64,000 nt of DNA, taken from NCBI GenBank assembly GCA_036927565.1, contig JAYESD010000001.1, forward strand, positions 141,473,415 through 141,537,414. Direction: 5' to 3'. Position 1 is the stretch's first letter; every line of letters starts with the position of its first letter. Position numbers and translations under genes: made by a program. A model generated the notes under the pieces. It ran no database searches and was not told the origin of the DNA. It saw only the letters and a program-made list of their open reading frames with translations. Positions 41,898 through 53,682 of the stretch are shown here, in pieces. Source of the stretch: Tuctoria greenei (taxonomy: Eukaryota > Streptophyta > Magnoliopsida > Poales > Poaceae).

Positions 41898-43456
41898 TGA
41901 AAGTGCATCTAGGCATCCCTTGTGGGTTTTGGTTGATTTATGACAAACAAATGAGATCCTAACCAAATTGTTGAGATGAGCACAGGTGATGAAATTATGA
42001 AGTTAGCGCAAAAAGAAAGGAGAGTGATGAATCAAGTTGAAAAGAGCTCAAGAGATGAATAGATACTCTTTGTGTATGGAGTGTGTTGGAGAAACACACC
42101 CCAAGAGCTCAAGCAAAAAGAAAACACTCTCACTGCACAAGTTTACATAGGTCTGGACTAGTCCAATATTCCCCGGACTAGTTCGATATGCTCTCTCTCT
42201 AGGATCAGACAAGTCTTCTCAGTGCGGACTTGTCCGCAACGGACTAGTCCAATAAAGTCCAAACTAGTCCGATAATCCTTCTGATCAATATCGGACAAGT
42301 CCAATATTCCATAGACTAGTCCGAAACCCTCACTGACCTACTTCGGACAAGTCCTTAGCCCCTCAAAGTTTCTCGACACCGGACTAGTCTGATATTATCC
42401 GGACTAGTCTGATAACCTCTCTAACTAAAATCGGACAAGTCATCCAAGTGCGGACTTGTCCTCAATTCACTAAGGGTTTCACCACATTGGACTAGTGTGA
42501 TATGTTCATGACTAGTCCGAACATCTCCAGAGACAAAATCGGACCAGTCCGCCCATTGTCGGACAAGTCCGATAACTCAGGACACTTAGGGTTTCCCACA
42601 CGCCACACACCGGACTAGTCCGGAGTCCACCAAGGATTAGTCCGGACTTTGTAAATCCTAACGGTAACCTTTGGAAACCCTAGTATAAATAGAGGTGCAC
42701 GACCCCTAATCAAAATCTCTCGACCCCCTACGCCATCACACCTTCCAAGAGCCTAGAAAACACATCTCTCCACACAATCCAACGCAAGAAAGATCAAATC
42801 CTTGAGTATTAACCATAGGTCAAAGGAGAGACACATTCTTCATGTCTTGAGCTCTTGGGTTTGAATCTCTCGCACACTCTCACTTTTTCATTGCATACTT
42901 TTCGAGTGTGTTTGGTGGTGTTTCGATTTGTAAATTTTGGGGAGCCCTCAACTTGTGAGAAGGCCCCTTGAACACGGTTATTTACCCTTTTGTGATTAGT
43001 GGAAGAGAATCGGCCTTCGTGGCGATTTGATGAGGGTAGGGTTGGTGAAGACCCGATCCTCCGTGGGCTCCTCAACGTGGATGTAGATATCCTCTGTGGA
43101 ATCGAACCACAGGATAAAAATTATTGTGTCCATGCTTTTGTTCTTACTAATCATTCTAATCTAGGGTTTGCTTAATCTTGTTCAACTTACGTTAAAACTT
43201 TGAATCTAAAGTTAACTTGTGCCACATATAGTTTTATTGAAGAAATACATTCAAGTTACAACTCAATTTCCGCTGCATTGAGTACTTTGATCGAAATCAT
43301 TGATCAAACTTGATCAATATAGTCCGCATACACTGGGCTAGTCCGCACCCTACCGAACTAGTCCGATTTCTCTGTGTTTGATCAGGTTGCTAAGTGTTTC
43401 AGGTTCCGACGAAAAATTCAAAATGCCTATTCACCCCCCCCTCTAGGCTACATTCA
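41898..43456 (+). repeat. Copia C 5' LTR
   Basis: Begins TGAAAGTGCATCTAGGC and ends GGCTACATTCA, 1559 bp. It holds the palindrome array at about 42150-42650 and TATAAATA at 42684-42691. Confidence 0.93.
42150..42650. repeat. Palindrome array, copia C 5' LTR
   Basis: Irregularly spaced GGACTAGTCCG and GGACAAGTCC motifs, more decayed than in copia B. The best copy is CCGGACTAGTCCGG near 42610. The array ends about 35 bp before the TATA box, as in B. Confidence 0.85.
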
Positions 43457-43458
43457 AT

Positions 43459-43470
43459 TGGTATCAGAGC
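43459..43470 (+). other. Primer binding site, copia C
   Basis: TGGTATCAGAGC, initiator tRNA-Met type, two bases after the LTR. Confidence 0.9.
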
Positions 43471-43508
43471 AGGACTCTTCAAAAAGAGACTAATCACTCG
43501 AAGAGAAG

Positions 43509-44933
43509 ATGTCGAACATGAAGGATGTGCACAAGAACTTCAACCAAGAGAAAGTTGATTATGAAAAGACTCAAAAGTTGGAGAAGCTCCTCGACGCCAT
43601 CCAAGACTTTGAGGATGATGATGAGGAGACGCTTGAACTCAAGGCGCTCCTAAGGAAGAAGGCACTCTCCAAAGGGAAGATAAAGATCGTTGATGAGAAG
43701 AAGAAGAAGGGGAGTAGTCACACCAACTACTCCCGATATCCTTTTAACTATGATCGTTTAAATTCAAACAATAATCATTATTTATCAATTCCTCTAGGAA
43801 AAGCCCCATACTTTGATGGCAATGATTATTCAATGTGGAGGCAAAATGTGAAGATGCATTTAATATCACTTAACCCCAACTTGTGGCATATAGTGTGTAT
43901 AGGGATAGATATCCCAGATGACGATGAAGAGCTCACACCAAGTCAAGAGCAAGCTATTGAACGGAACGCTCAAGCTGCGGCTATCATAACTTCATCATTG
44001 AGATGAGATCAGTTCACCAAGGTGGATGGACTCAAAATTGCTAAAGAGATATGGGATACATTACAAACTGCACATGAAGGCGATCGTCATGTGCGAGAGG
44101 CCAAGATTGAAATGATCGAAGGCGAGTTGGGAAGATTCGCCATAGAAGAAGATGAGTCACCATAAGACATGTATAATCGGTTGAAGACTCTCATCAATAA
44201 ATTTCAAGCCTATTGAAGCAAAAAGTGGAATGATCACAAGGTGGTGAAGCTAATCCTTAGATCCTTCATGCCTCGCAACATAACCCTATGTTCAATGATA
44301 AGAGAAAGCCTCGAGTACATGAAAATGACCCCGGACAAATTGCTTGGAAATATTATCAATTTCGAGATGATGGAGAAGCAAGCAAAACATGTCAAAGAGA
44401 TTGCCAACATCACCTCTGCAAAGAAGAAAGGAGTCGCTTTGAAGTCCACTTGCAAGCCTATGTCAAAAGAAGCTCGATAAGCTCAACAAGAAGAGGACAA
44501 CAATGATGAAAGCAACGATATAGATGAAGAAGACATGATCCTATTAATGAATAAATTCAAGAAGATGATGAAAAGAAGACAAGGTGGTAGATCAAATGAA
44601 GGAAGACACAAAGACAAATCAAGACCAAAGTTGAGGTGCGCTTGCTATAACTGTGGTGAATACGACCACTTTATAGTTGATTGTCCTTATGAAGAAAACA
44701 AGAAGAAGACCAATGATACAAAGCCTCAACCTAAGAATATGTTCAAGAATAAAAAGCAAATTGGACAGACGCACCTAGGAAAGGAGTGGGACTCCAATGA
44801 TGAGTCCTCATCCGAAGAGGAAGAGGAGATGGCTAGCATTGCCATCAAGAAGACAACTAAGAAATCTACTCTCTTCCCAACTATTGGCGCAAGGAAGGAC
44901 AACAACACATGTCTAATGGCAAAAGGAAGGTAA
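43509..44933 (+). pseudogene. gag: Copia C gag, short form
   Basis: Starts MSNMKDVHKNFNQEKVDY at 43509; 165 codons are open to 44006. In-frame stops then interrupt the core (near 44006, 44164, 44215 and 44478). The core motifs (PLGKAPYFDGNDYSMWRQNV, MYNRLKTLINKF, LILRSFMPRNITLCSMIRES) and an intact zinc knuckle CYNCGEYDHFIVDC (near 44640-44680) are present. The frame ends GARKDNNTCLMAKGR at 44933, directly before the protease. The coiled-coil C-terminus seen in copia B (32640-33600) is missing, a deletion of about 0.95 kb. Confidence 0.88.
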
Positions 44934-46317
44934 AAGAAAGGCCTACTCCTCCGGTGGATCAAAATGGGTGCTATATAGTGGATGCACAAACCACATGACT
45001 GGAGAAATAAGGATGTTTGTTGAATATGAAGAAAATGAAGATCCAAGCGAAGGCATCTATTTTGGAGACAACAGTCAAGGATGGGTGCTCGGTACTGGTA
45101 AAATTGCAATATCATCTCAAAATACTATTTCTCATGTTTTACATGTCAATTCCTTAGATTATAACCTTATGTCCATATCTCAATTATGTGACAAGGGTTA
45201 TAATTGCTTGTTCACTAATGAGGGTGTGACCGTCTCTAGAAGGAGTGATGACTCAGTTGCATTCAAGGGTGTGTTAAAGGGAAAGCTTTATCTTGTTGAC
45301 TTCAACAAAGATAAAGCCAAACTTGACACATGCTTGATTGCAAAGACCAACTTGGTTGGTTGTGGCATAGACGGCTAGCACATGTATGTATGAGGAATCT
45401 TCAAAAACTCCTTAAGGGATATCCCATCCGAGGTTTGAAGGATGTTGTTTTTGAGAAAGACAGGCCTTGTAGCGCATGCCAAGCTGGGAAGCAAGTAGGA
45501 GCACCCCATCCCGCGAAGAACGTCATGACAATGACAAGACCGCTCGAGCTACTTCACATGGATCTATTTGGTCCAATTGCTTACATAAGCATCAGCGGTA
45601 ACAAATACGGTTTAGTAATTGTTAATGATTTTTCGCACTTCACGTGGGTTTTATTTTTGCATGATATGATAGAAACTCAAGGAACCCTCAAGAAGTTTCT
45701 CAAGTGTGCCCAAAATGAGTTTTCATTGAAGATCAAGAACATACGAAGTGACAATGGCACGGAGTTCAAGACACCCAAGTTGAGGAGTCCTAGACGAAGA
45801 AGGCATAAAACATGAATTTCCAGCACCGTACTCCCCTCAACAAAACGCAGTATCCGAGAGGAAGAATCGAACCCTCATAGAGATGGTGAGGACAATGCTT
45901 GATGAGTACAAGACTTCCGATCGATTTTGGGTTGAAGCAGTCAACACTGCTTGTCACACCATAAATCAATTCTATCTTCATCGCCTACTCAAGAAAACGT
46001 CATATGAACTACTCACCGGTAACAAGCCTAATATTTCCTATTTTCGAGTTTTCAGTTCTAAATGTTATATCTTGAACAAGAACCCTAGGACTTCAAAGTT
46101 TGCTTCGAAGTCCAATGAAGGTTTCTTGCTTTGCTATGATTCAAACTCTTATGCCTTTCGTGTCTTCAACAAGGTCTCCGAACTTGTTGAAGTAGCACAT
46201 GACATAGTGTTTGATGAGACTAACGGCTCTCAAGAAGAGCAAGTTGATCAATGTGTGCTAGATAGAGAAGATGCTCCATGTCAAGTGTTGAGGAGAATGG
46301 CATTGGGCGATGTTTGA
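44934..46317 (+). pseudogene. pol: Copia C protease and integrase
   Basis: The protease motif at about 44971 reads LYSGCTNHMTG, with Tyr in place of the catalytic Asp seen in copia B (LDSG). The frame continues to 45378, shifts to 45330-45815 with the HHCC domain (WHRRLAHVCMRNLQKLL, CSACQAGKQ) and integrase motifs LLHMDLFGP and NIRSDNGTEF, then shifts again near 45775. The catalytic Glu is kept in QNAVSERKNRTL. The integrase tail with SYFRVFSSKCYILNKNPRTS runs to 46317, where a TGA follows LGDV. Confidence 0.9.
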
Positions 46318-48117
46318 CCACAAGCACCACCTCCAAATGCAAATGAAGAAGATGAACCACAAGTGGAGGTAATTGATCAAGGGGGAGCTTCTACACAAGA
46401 TCAACCTCATGAAGATCAAGGTGACCAACAAATCAATGAGGGAAACCATCTAGAGCGAGTAGAAGATGACCATGAAGATTCAAGACCACAAGTGCCACAT
46501 CCAAGAGTACACCAATGCATCCAAAGAGATCACCCCGTCGACAACATAATCGGTGACATCCAAAAGGGAGTAACAACTAGATCTCACATTGCTAATTTTT
46601 GTGAACATTACTCGTTTGTATCCTCTTTGGAACCTCACAGGGTTAAAGATGCATTGAAAGATCTGGATTGGGTGGTAGCCATGCAAAAAAGAATTGAACA
46701 ACTTCAAACGGAATGAGGTGTGGGAACTTGTTGAAAGGCCCAAGTTCAACGTCGTCGGTACTAGATGGATCTTCCGCAACAAACAAGACGAACATGGGGT
46801 GGTCACAAGAAACAAGGCACGACTTGTGGCCAAAGGGTATTCACAAGTCAAAGGTTTGGATTTCGATGAAACTTTTGCTCCCATAATTAGGCTTGAATCG
46901 ATTAGAATATTACTTGCATATGCTACTCACCATGATTTCAAGGTCTATCAAATGGATGTGAAAAGCGTCTTCCTCAACGGACCAATCAAGGAGGAGGTGT
47001 ACGTGGAGCAACCCCCCGGATTCGAAGATCAAGAGTTCCCCGACCATGTGTTCAAACTGCGTAAGGCTCTCTATGGCCTCAAACAAGCTCCTAGAGCTTG
47101 GTATGAGTGCCTTAGAGATTTTTTGATTGAAAATGGATTTAAAATTGGCAAAGATGATTACACGTTGTTTACCAAGCACTTTGACAATGATTTATTTATC
47201 TATCAAATTTATGTTGATGACATCATATTTGGTTCAACTAACAAATCCTTCTGTGAAGAATTTAGTAAGATTATGACATATAGACTCGAGATGTCTATGA
47301 TGGGAGAACTGAGATATTTCTTGGGATTCCAAGTGAGGCAACAAAAGGAAGGGACGTTCATAAGCCAAACCAAGTACACTCAAGAAGTATGGAATGGACA
47401 AAGCGAAGCCTAAAAAACTCCCATGGCAACAAATGGCACTTGGATCTCAATGAAGACAGACCAAACGTGGATCAAAAGGTATATCGATCCATGATTGGAT
47501 CTCTTCTTTACTTATGTGCATCTAGACCTGATATTATGTTGAGTGTATGTTTGTGTGCAAGATTTCAAGCCAATCCTAAGGAGTGTCATTTGGCAACTGT
47601 AAAGACAATCTTGCGATATTTAGTTCATACACCAAACCTAGGCCTTTGGTATCCTAAAGGTTCCAAGTTCAATCTCATTGGATACTCCGATGCAGATTAT
47701 GTCGGATGCAAAGTAGATAGAAAAAGCACCTCCGGTACATGCCAATTCCTAGGTAGATCCCTAGTTTCTTGGTCCTCCAAGAAACAAAACTCCATTGCCT
47801 TATTCACGGCCGAAGCGGAGTATGTTGCAGCTGGGGGTTGTTGTGCACAACTCCTTTGTATGCAACAAACACTAAGGGATTACGGTTACAACATGAGACA
47901 TATTCCACTCCTTTGTGATAATGAGAGTGCTATTAAAATTGCCCATAACCCCGTTGAGCACTCCAGGACCAAACACATAGACATCCGACATCAATTTTTG
48001 AGAGACCACTCAATAAAAGGAGACATAGCCATTTCCCATGTCAACACTGAAACACAACTAGCTGATATCTTTACCAAGCCGCTTGATGAAAAAACATTTT
48101 TGCGAGCTCCAAAATGA
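46318..48117 (+). pseudogene. pol: Copia C reverse transcriptase and RNase H
   Basis: The acidic linker (46363-46716) is joined by a frameshift near 46690 to RT (46694-47413): RWIFRNKQDEHGVVTRNKAR, FDETFAPIIRLESIRILL, YQMDVKSVFLNGPIKEEVYV and the catalytic IYVDDIIFGSTNKS. A small deletion after QTKYTQE near 47385 changes frame into the last part (47389-48117), with RNase H motifs YSDADYVGCKVDRKSTSGTC, TAEAEYVAAGGCC and RTKHIDIRHQFLRDH. Confidence 0.92.
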
Positions 48118-48719
48118 ACAGCATATCCTTGATGCTCGGAACGTGGCTTGAAAACTTGCATACCTGTATGGCGTCTTCAAAATTCATTGATTGTGTTATG
48201 GAAATCATCTCTCTCTATTTTCTCCGAAAAACTATTTCAATTACTTGATCTTGGTGAATTTTGGTCATAGCTTGATTGTTGGATGTTTACTGATCATATT
48301 CATGAAGATTATTTGTGTGTTTTGCCCCCTATTTTATTTGTAAGCACCTTCAAATGTATATGAATGGGCTAAATGATTCTGTTTTGGTGATCACGGACTA
48401 GTCCGTGGTTGCCCGGACCAGTCCGCACACTGCAGACTAGTCCGAAGAGGTACGGTAGTCCGGACTAGTCCGGCTGACCATGGACTAGTACGATTTTTTG
48501 ACTCCATAACCCTAGGGCCGCCAAACCCTAATCTCATTCATCCTCACAAAGTTCCTCACATTCTCTCACCTCACTCGAGGGCACCCAAGGTGATTTTGCA
48601 ATTTCTCTACCAAATCTCTTCAACATTTCATGGAAACGATCTTCATTGCAAGGGGATCGAGGTCCACGTACTTGTCCACACCAACAACACACTTCAACCT
48701 CAAGAATCGAATGATTTTT
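48118..48719 (+). other. Copia C leader between pol and the env-position ORF
   Basis: Same organisation as 36864-37489: AT-rich stretch, palindrome cluster (48392-48495), then a CCCTAG/CCCTAA- and CT-rich segment. No gene is seen. Confidence 0.7.
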
Positions 48720-49012
48720 GTAAACTTTCTCCAAAACTCTAGAACCTTCGATTTCTTCTGCTATGGACCAAATAGCTTAGTTCCACTTGTTAATACATGA
48801 CTCCTTGTTGTATTACATCTACCTTGAGCTATTTTTGCATTGAGAAACTCCATTTATTTGCTAGTTAGGGTTTGAGCAATTGAACACCGGACTAGTCCTG
48901 TCTCTGTACAGACAAGTCCGATTTTTGACTAAACTCAACCCTAAATTCCAACTACTCAATGCATTTCCTTACCATCAGTCCTCATCCACATATTGTATAA
49001 TTCTCTTGTCAG
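48720..49012 (+). other. Candidate intron before the copia C env-position ORF
   Basis: GT at 48720 (GATTTTT|GTAAAC) and AG at 49012 (TTCTCTTGTCAG), five bases before the ATG at 49017, aligned with the candidate sites in copia B. Palindromes are present inside at about 48885-48920, as in B. Confidence 0.5.
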
Positions 49013-49016
49013 GACC

Positions 49017-50567
49017 ATGTCGAGCTCCAATGATGAGATCTCCGACTATGAGGCTGAGATGGACCAAGAGTCGTTGCTTCGGTCTCGATGGGCCAAGGCA
49101 AGAAGCGGCAACATTGTGCCGCTGACCTGTCGCATACTCCACCTCAGGTGTGGCGAAAGGTCGTGGCCAAGAAGCCCGCATCCAAAGGAAAGGATGCAGC
49201 TGGCCCTAGCTCAGCAGCTTCTCGCCAAGCTAAGGGCAAAGGGAAAGGGATCACCACCGGTTCGATTGGCCCTCTCCAAATGAGTGCTCCAAGGCAGGGG
49301 AATAGAGACCCCATTGAAGAAATGGCAAAGGAAGCAATGTGCCCTCAAAGCTTAGGACCATTGACTGTTACAGCAGTTCCAGAAAGGCAGTTGATGCAAG
49401 GTTCTGGAGCAACTTCCACGTGGACTACTATAGTTCTGTGTATTTCACGATGAAGACTTCGGTGGTCCGATGCCAATGGATCGACTGGACACACTTTGAG
49501 AGGAAGATCTACCCAGCCTTTGATGAAGTGATACAGGCTATGGAGAGACAAGGCCTCAAAGACTTGTTTGCTTTCAGGTGCAACTGGAATGATGAAGTCA
49601 TCGCTCAATTCTTTGCAACCTGCCACTTTGCTAGCGATGAAGAGGAAACGGTGACTTGGATGACACATGGATCCAAGTATACTATTACTTATGATGAGTT
49701 TACAAGACTTCTGCATCTTGAGGACACTAGCGGCAATGAGCTCATCATTCACAACATTGGTTTCTTAGAGAAGCATAAGACATACTTCCTTTATGATACT
49801 AGCCTGAAGTACAACCCTCCATCGACCAAGAACATGAAGCCATTCTTCATGGTTCTCAACAGGGCGCTGAGGAAGACAATAGCTCCAAAAGATGGAGATG
49901 CAGGAAGTGTTCAAGGTTACCCGAGGACACTAATGAACGTGATAAGCAAGAACAAGAAGTTTGATGTCTTCGACTATATATGGAACAATATGGTGAACAT
50001 CTCTTGCACCCCTAACCGTTCATGTGGCTATGCGCCCTATATCATGTTTATGATAGAAAAGGTCACAGGAATCGAGTTTGTGAAGGATGTTGAGCACACA
50101 ACTTTGAGGCCTCAGAAGCCATCTCAATTTGTTCTTACCACTGCTCCATCTCCTGTATCTAGTTAGGAGGCTCCCAGGAGGGCCCAAGCTAAAGCAAGAC
50201 CCCCACCAAGTTCAAGAGCTACTACTTCCAAGAAGGGGCCTCCAAGTGGCATCTTGAAGTACTTGGCCGCCATCTTTGGCTCCTGCATGAAGGCTGAGGT
50301 CAAAGTCCACAAGTTGAACAAGGAAATGAAAGAGGATATGAGATACATAAAGCAAAATGTCAAAGCCATATGCCAGAAGCAGGAGATTGAGCCTATTGGG
50401 TCTCCAGTCATCTCCGAGGACTCTCCTTATGACTTCTCAGAGGCTTCCACCCCTCTCACCTTCTGAACTTGCATATTGGCGTTGGGGGCACTTCGAGTGG
50501 ATCCGCTCCTCCTCCTCCTTCTCAACCTGAAGATGAAGACGATGAGAGGACCGACAACGAGGAGTGA
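49017..50567 (+). pseudogene. Copia C env-position ORF (plant-transposon protein type)
   Basis: Starts MSSSNDEISDYEAEMDQ. The basic low-complexity part is out of frame (near 49085-49400). The conserved block is open over 49339-50166: DARFWSNFHVDYYSSVYFTM, FRCNWNDEVIAQFFATCHFA, TWMTHGSKYTIT, RKTIAPKDGDAGSVQGYPRT, CGYAPYIMFMIEKVTGIEF. A TAG at 50164-50166 is followed in frame by the linker and the Lys-rich helix (GSCMKAEVKVHKLNKEMKED). A further shift near 50450 leads to the acidic end DDERTDNEE and TGA at 50565-50567, matching copia B. No obvious membrane segment. The block is less damaged here than in B, and the two differ throughout. Confidence 0.77.
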
Positions 50568-51031
50568 GTAGACGGCGATTGCTAGATCCCTCCTCTCCTT
50601 CTTTTTGGTGTCTTGATGCCACAGGGGGAGAGATTGAGGGGGAGTCACTAGGTCTAGCAGTAGTTTGAGAGATGAGAGCTCAAATTGTATTTCTTTCTTT
50701 TGGGGTTGTAAAACTTTCATTATGCTTTCATTATGTTTCTAGTCATGGTTATGAAGTGTGTGATTGTGCTTTGATATAATCTATGTTTTTTCTCTGAAAT
50801 GGACATATATGCTTGATGTTGATATGATTATGTCATTTATCTCATTCTCATCACGATTATTGCTTACACACACATAGTCTTGCACCCCACCATAAAGAGT
50901 GCACATATGTCTTATGTTCTCATTGCTTAATTTGTTCCAAGCTCATATGTGCACACTTTATGAAAATCTGAATTTCAATCATATTCGTGAAATATCAATT
51001 GGTTGTCATCAATCACCAAAAAGGGGGAGAT
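50568..51031 (+). other. Copia C 3' untranslated region and polypurine tract
   Basis: Noncoding, with an internal purine tract (CAGGGGGAGAGATTGAGGGG near 50622-50641) and the terminal PPT AAAAAGGGGGAGAT (51018-51031) touching the LTR. Confidence 0.85.
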
Positions 51032-52575
51032 TGAAAGGGCATCTAGGCATCCCTTTTGGGTTTTGGTTGATTTATGACAAACAAATCAGATCCTAACCAA
51101 ATTGTTGAGATGAGCGCAGGTTTCGATGAAATTATGATGTAAGCACAAAAAGAAAGGAGAGTGATGAATCAAGTTGAAAAGAGCTCAAGAGATGAATAGA
51201 ATACTCTTTATGTATGGAGTGTGTTGGAGAAACACACCCCAAGAGCTCAAGCAAAAAGAAAACACTCTCACTATAAAAGTTTACACAGGTCCGGGCTTGT
51301 CCGATATTCCCCGGACTAGTTCGATATGCTCTCTGTCCAGGATTGAACAAGTCCTCCCAGTGCGGACTCGTCCACAAAGGAATAGTCCAATAATCCTTCT
51401 GATCAATATCGGACAAGTCCGATATTCCATAGACTAGTCCGAAACCCTCACTGACCTACATTGGACATGTCCTTAGCCCCTCAAAATTTCTCGACACCGG
51501 ACTAGTCCGATATTATTCGGACTAGTCTGATAACCTCTCTGACTAAAATCGTACATGTCCTCCAAGTGCGTACTTGTCCTCAATTCACTAAGGGTTTCAC
51601 CACGTCGGACTAGTCCGATATGTTCAGGACTAGTCCAAACATCCCCAGAGACAAAATCGGACTAGTCCGCCCATTGCCGGACAAGTCCGATAATTCAGGA
51701 CACTTAGGGTTTCCCACACGCCGCACACAGGACTAGTCCGGATTCCACCACGGATTAGTCCGGACTTTGTAAACCCTAACGGTAACCTTTGGAAACCCTA
51801 GTATAAATAGAGGTGCACGGCCCCTAATCAAAGTCTCTTGACCCCCTGCGCTGTCACACCTTCCAAGAGCCCAGAAAATACGTCTCTCCACACAATCCAA
51901 TGCAAGAAAGATCAAATCCTTGAGTATTAACCATAAATCAAAGGAGAGACACGTTCTTCACATCTTGAGCTCTTGGGTTTGAATCTCTCGCACACTGTCA
52001 CTATTTCATTGCATACTTTTCGAGTGTGTTTGGTGGTGTTTTGATTTGTAAATCTTGGGGAGCCCTCTACTTCTGGGAAGGCCCCTTGAACACGATTATT
52101 TACCCATTCTATATTAGTGGAAGAGATTCGGCCTCCGTGGCAATTCGATGAGGGTAGGGTTGGTGAAGACCCGGTCCTTTGTGGGCTCCTCAACATGGAT
52201 GTAGATTTTCTCTGTGGAATCAAACCACGGGATAAAAATCATTGTGTCTTTGCTTTTGTTCTTACTATTCATTGTAATCTAGGGTTTGCTTAATCTAGTT
52301 CAACTTACGTTAAAACTTTGAATCTAAAGTTAACTTGTGCCACATCTAGTTTCATTGAAGCAATACATTCAAGTTACAACTCAATTTCCACTGCATAGAG
52401 TACTTTGATCGAAATCATTGATCAAACTTGATCAATCTAGTCCGCATACACCAGACTAGTCTGCATCCTATCGGACTAATCCATTTTCTCTATGTTTGAT
52501 CAGGTTGCTAAGTGTTTCAGGTTCTGACAAAAAATTCAAAAAAAAGCCTATTAACCCCCCTCTAGGCTACATTCA
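51032..52575 (+). repeat. Copia C 3' LTR
   Basis: Begins TGAAAGGGCATCTAGGC and ends GGCTACATTCA, 1544 bp. It has the palindrome array at about 51285-51770 and TATAAATA at 51802-51809. GTTCG (52576-52580) follows as the right target-site duplication. Confidence 0.93.
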
Positions 52576-53386
52576 GTTCGTATTCGGTTGGGGCGCGAGT
52601 CAAGATTGAGAAAAGAGGTGAACACCAAGAGCTTTACGTGGTTCAGGCCGCCTGAGCATAATACCCTACTACGCGGGCCGTGTGTTGATTGTATGATATT
52701 GAGTGTGTATGGGACGGCCTCAGATCAGTTTTGATAGCTTGAGATGGCTTCAGATCGCTTCTCCTTATACCATACAGTGCAACCCTTTTATATGCCAAGG
52801 ACTGGCTGTTACAGTTTGTGCCTGGCCCGACAAGTGGCCCCGGCTGTATTGACTACCCTGTACACGATCTACGGTGTTATGAGGGGTTAATTGTGTGATA
52901 ACGTGCCTTAATAACAATGTTACCAGCCTTGATAGTCTTTTGATCGTGCGTCATTAATATAGCATTATTGACGCGTTAACCAGGCCTTGTAACGGCTAAT
53001 TGATAGCCCTTGAATGTCTGCGCCATTGGAGATCCCGTAGTCTTCCCATTGCTAACGTAGGTCGAGGTGTTGACATGTGTAAGCTCTGGAGCTTCCCTCT
53101 ACTGGAGGATAGGTCCGGTGTTGTTGGACACGTGGTAGTGCTGGACCTTCCCTGAGGAGGGACGCAGGTCCGGCTCTACAGGATATTTGGTAGCACCGGA
53201 GCTACCCAAACGAGGGAGGCAGGTCCGGCTCTTCTCGTCACGAGGCTACATCGGATCCATCTAAGGTGTGAGGTAGATCCTGTTCCGCGGGATGCGTATC
53301 CCCTTCGGACGTCTGCCACTTGGACATAAGAACTCTTCATCTTTTCTTGCGGTGTCAAGGGGTACCCGGTATGTAGGGTACCAACA
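52576..53386 (-). repeat. Tat(-) 3' LTR, main part
   Basis: On the - strand it starts TGTTGGTACCCTACATACC (53386) and is the reverse complement counterpart of 171-1030. It has TATAAAAG on the - strand (52785-52792). The first five + strand bases are the duplicated target GTTCG. With 41836-41897 it makes an LTR of about 870 bp. Confidence 0.85.
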
Positions 53387-53682
53387 GTGGCCCTCGAGCC
53401 CACCTTAGAGAGAAGTCCTCAGGAAGAGGTTATGCTACAGGAGGTGGGGCCATCATCAATTCCCGTGCAGCGGCTTCTAGGTCTTTTCCTTGGCGGTAGG
53501 GGTGAAGGCACGCAGTTATGCCATCACCACGTGGCCCCTTTTTGATATGGTGAGTGGGATCCTAGTGTGTGGATATCACGCAATTGAAGGTCGCTGGTTC
53601 ATAATAAAAAATTTGTATTGGTTCCCAGCGTTATTTTTGTAGTCCTATCAGGTTGCTGCCCTCGGGCTTCCCACTTCTCATC
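53387..53682. other. Tat(-) region between the LTR and the antisense ORF
   Basis: No gene seen. In the element's sense this should hold the PPT; GGTGGGCTCGAGGGCCAC on the - strand next to the LTR is only moderately purine-rich. Confidence 0.4.

Larger units (their letters stand above)
41898..52575 (+). mobile_element. Ty1/copia Sirevirus element C, complete with TSD
   Basis: Both LTRs are present (41898-43456 and 51032-52575) and flanked by the direct repeat GTTCG (41893-41897, 52576-52580). Internal order is gag, PR-INT, RT-RNH, palindrome leader, env-position ORF, 3' UTR, PPT. It is the same family as copia B. The LTRs differ at many positions including a small indel in the palindrome array, so it is not very recent. 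All coding parts carry stops or frameshifts. Confidence 0.94.
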
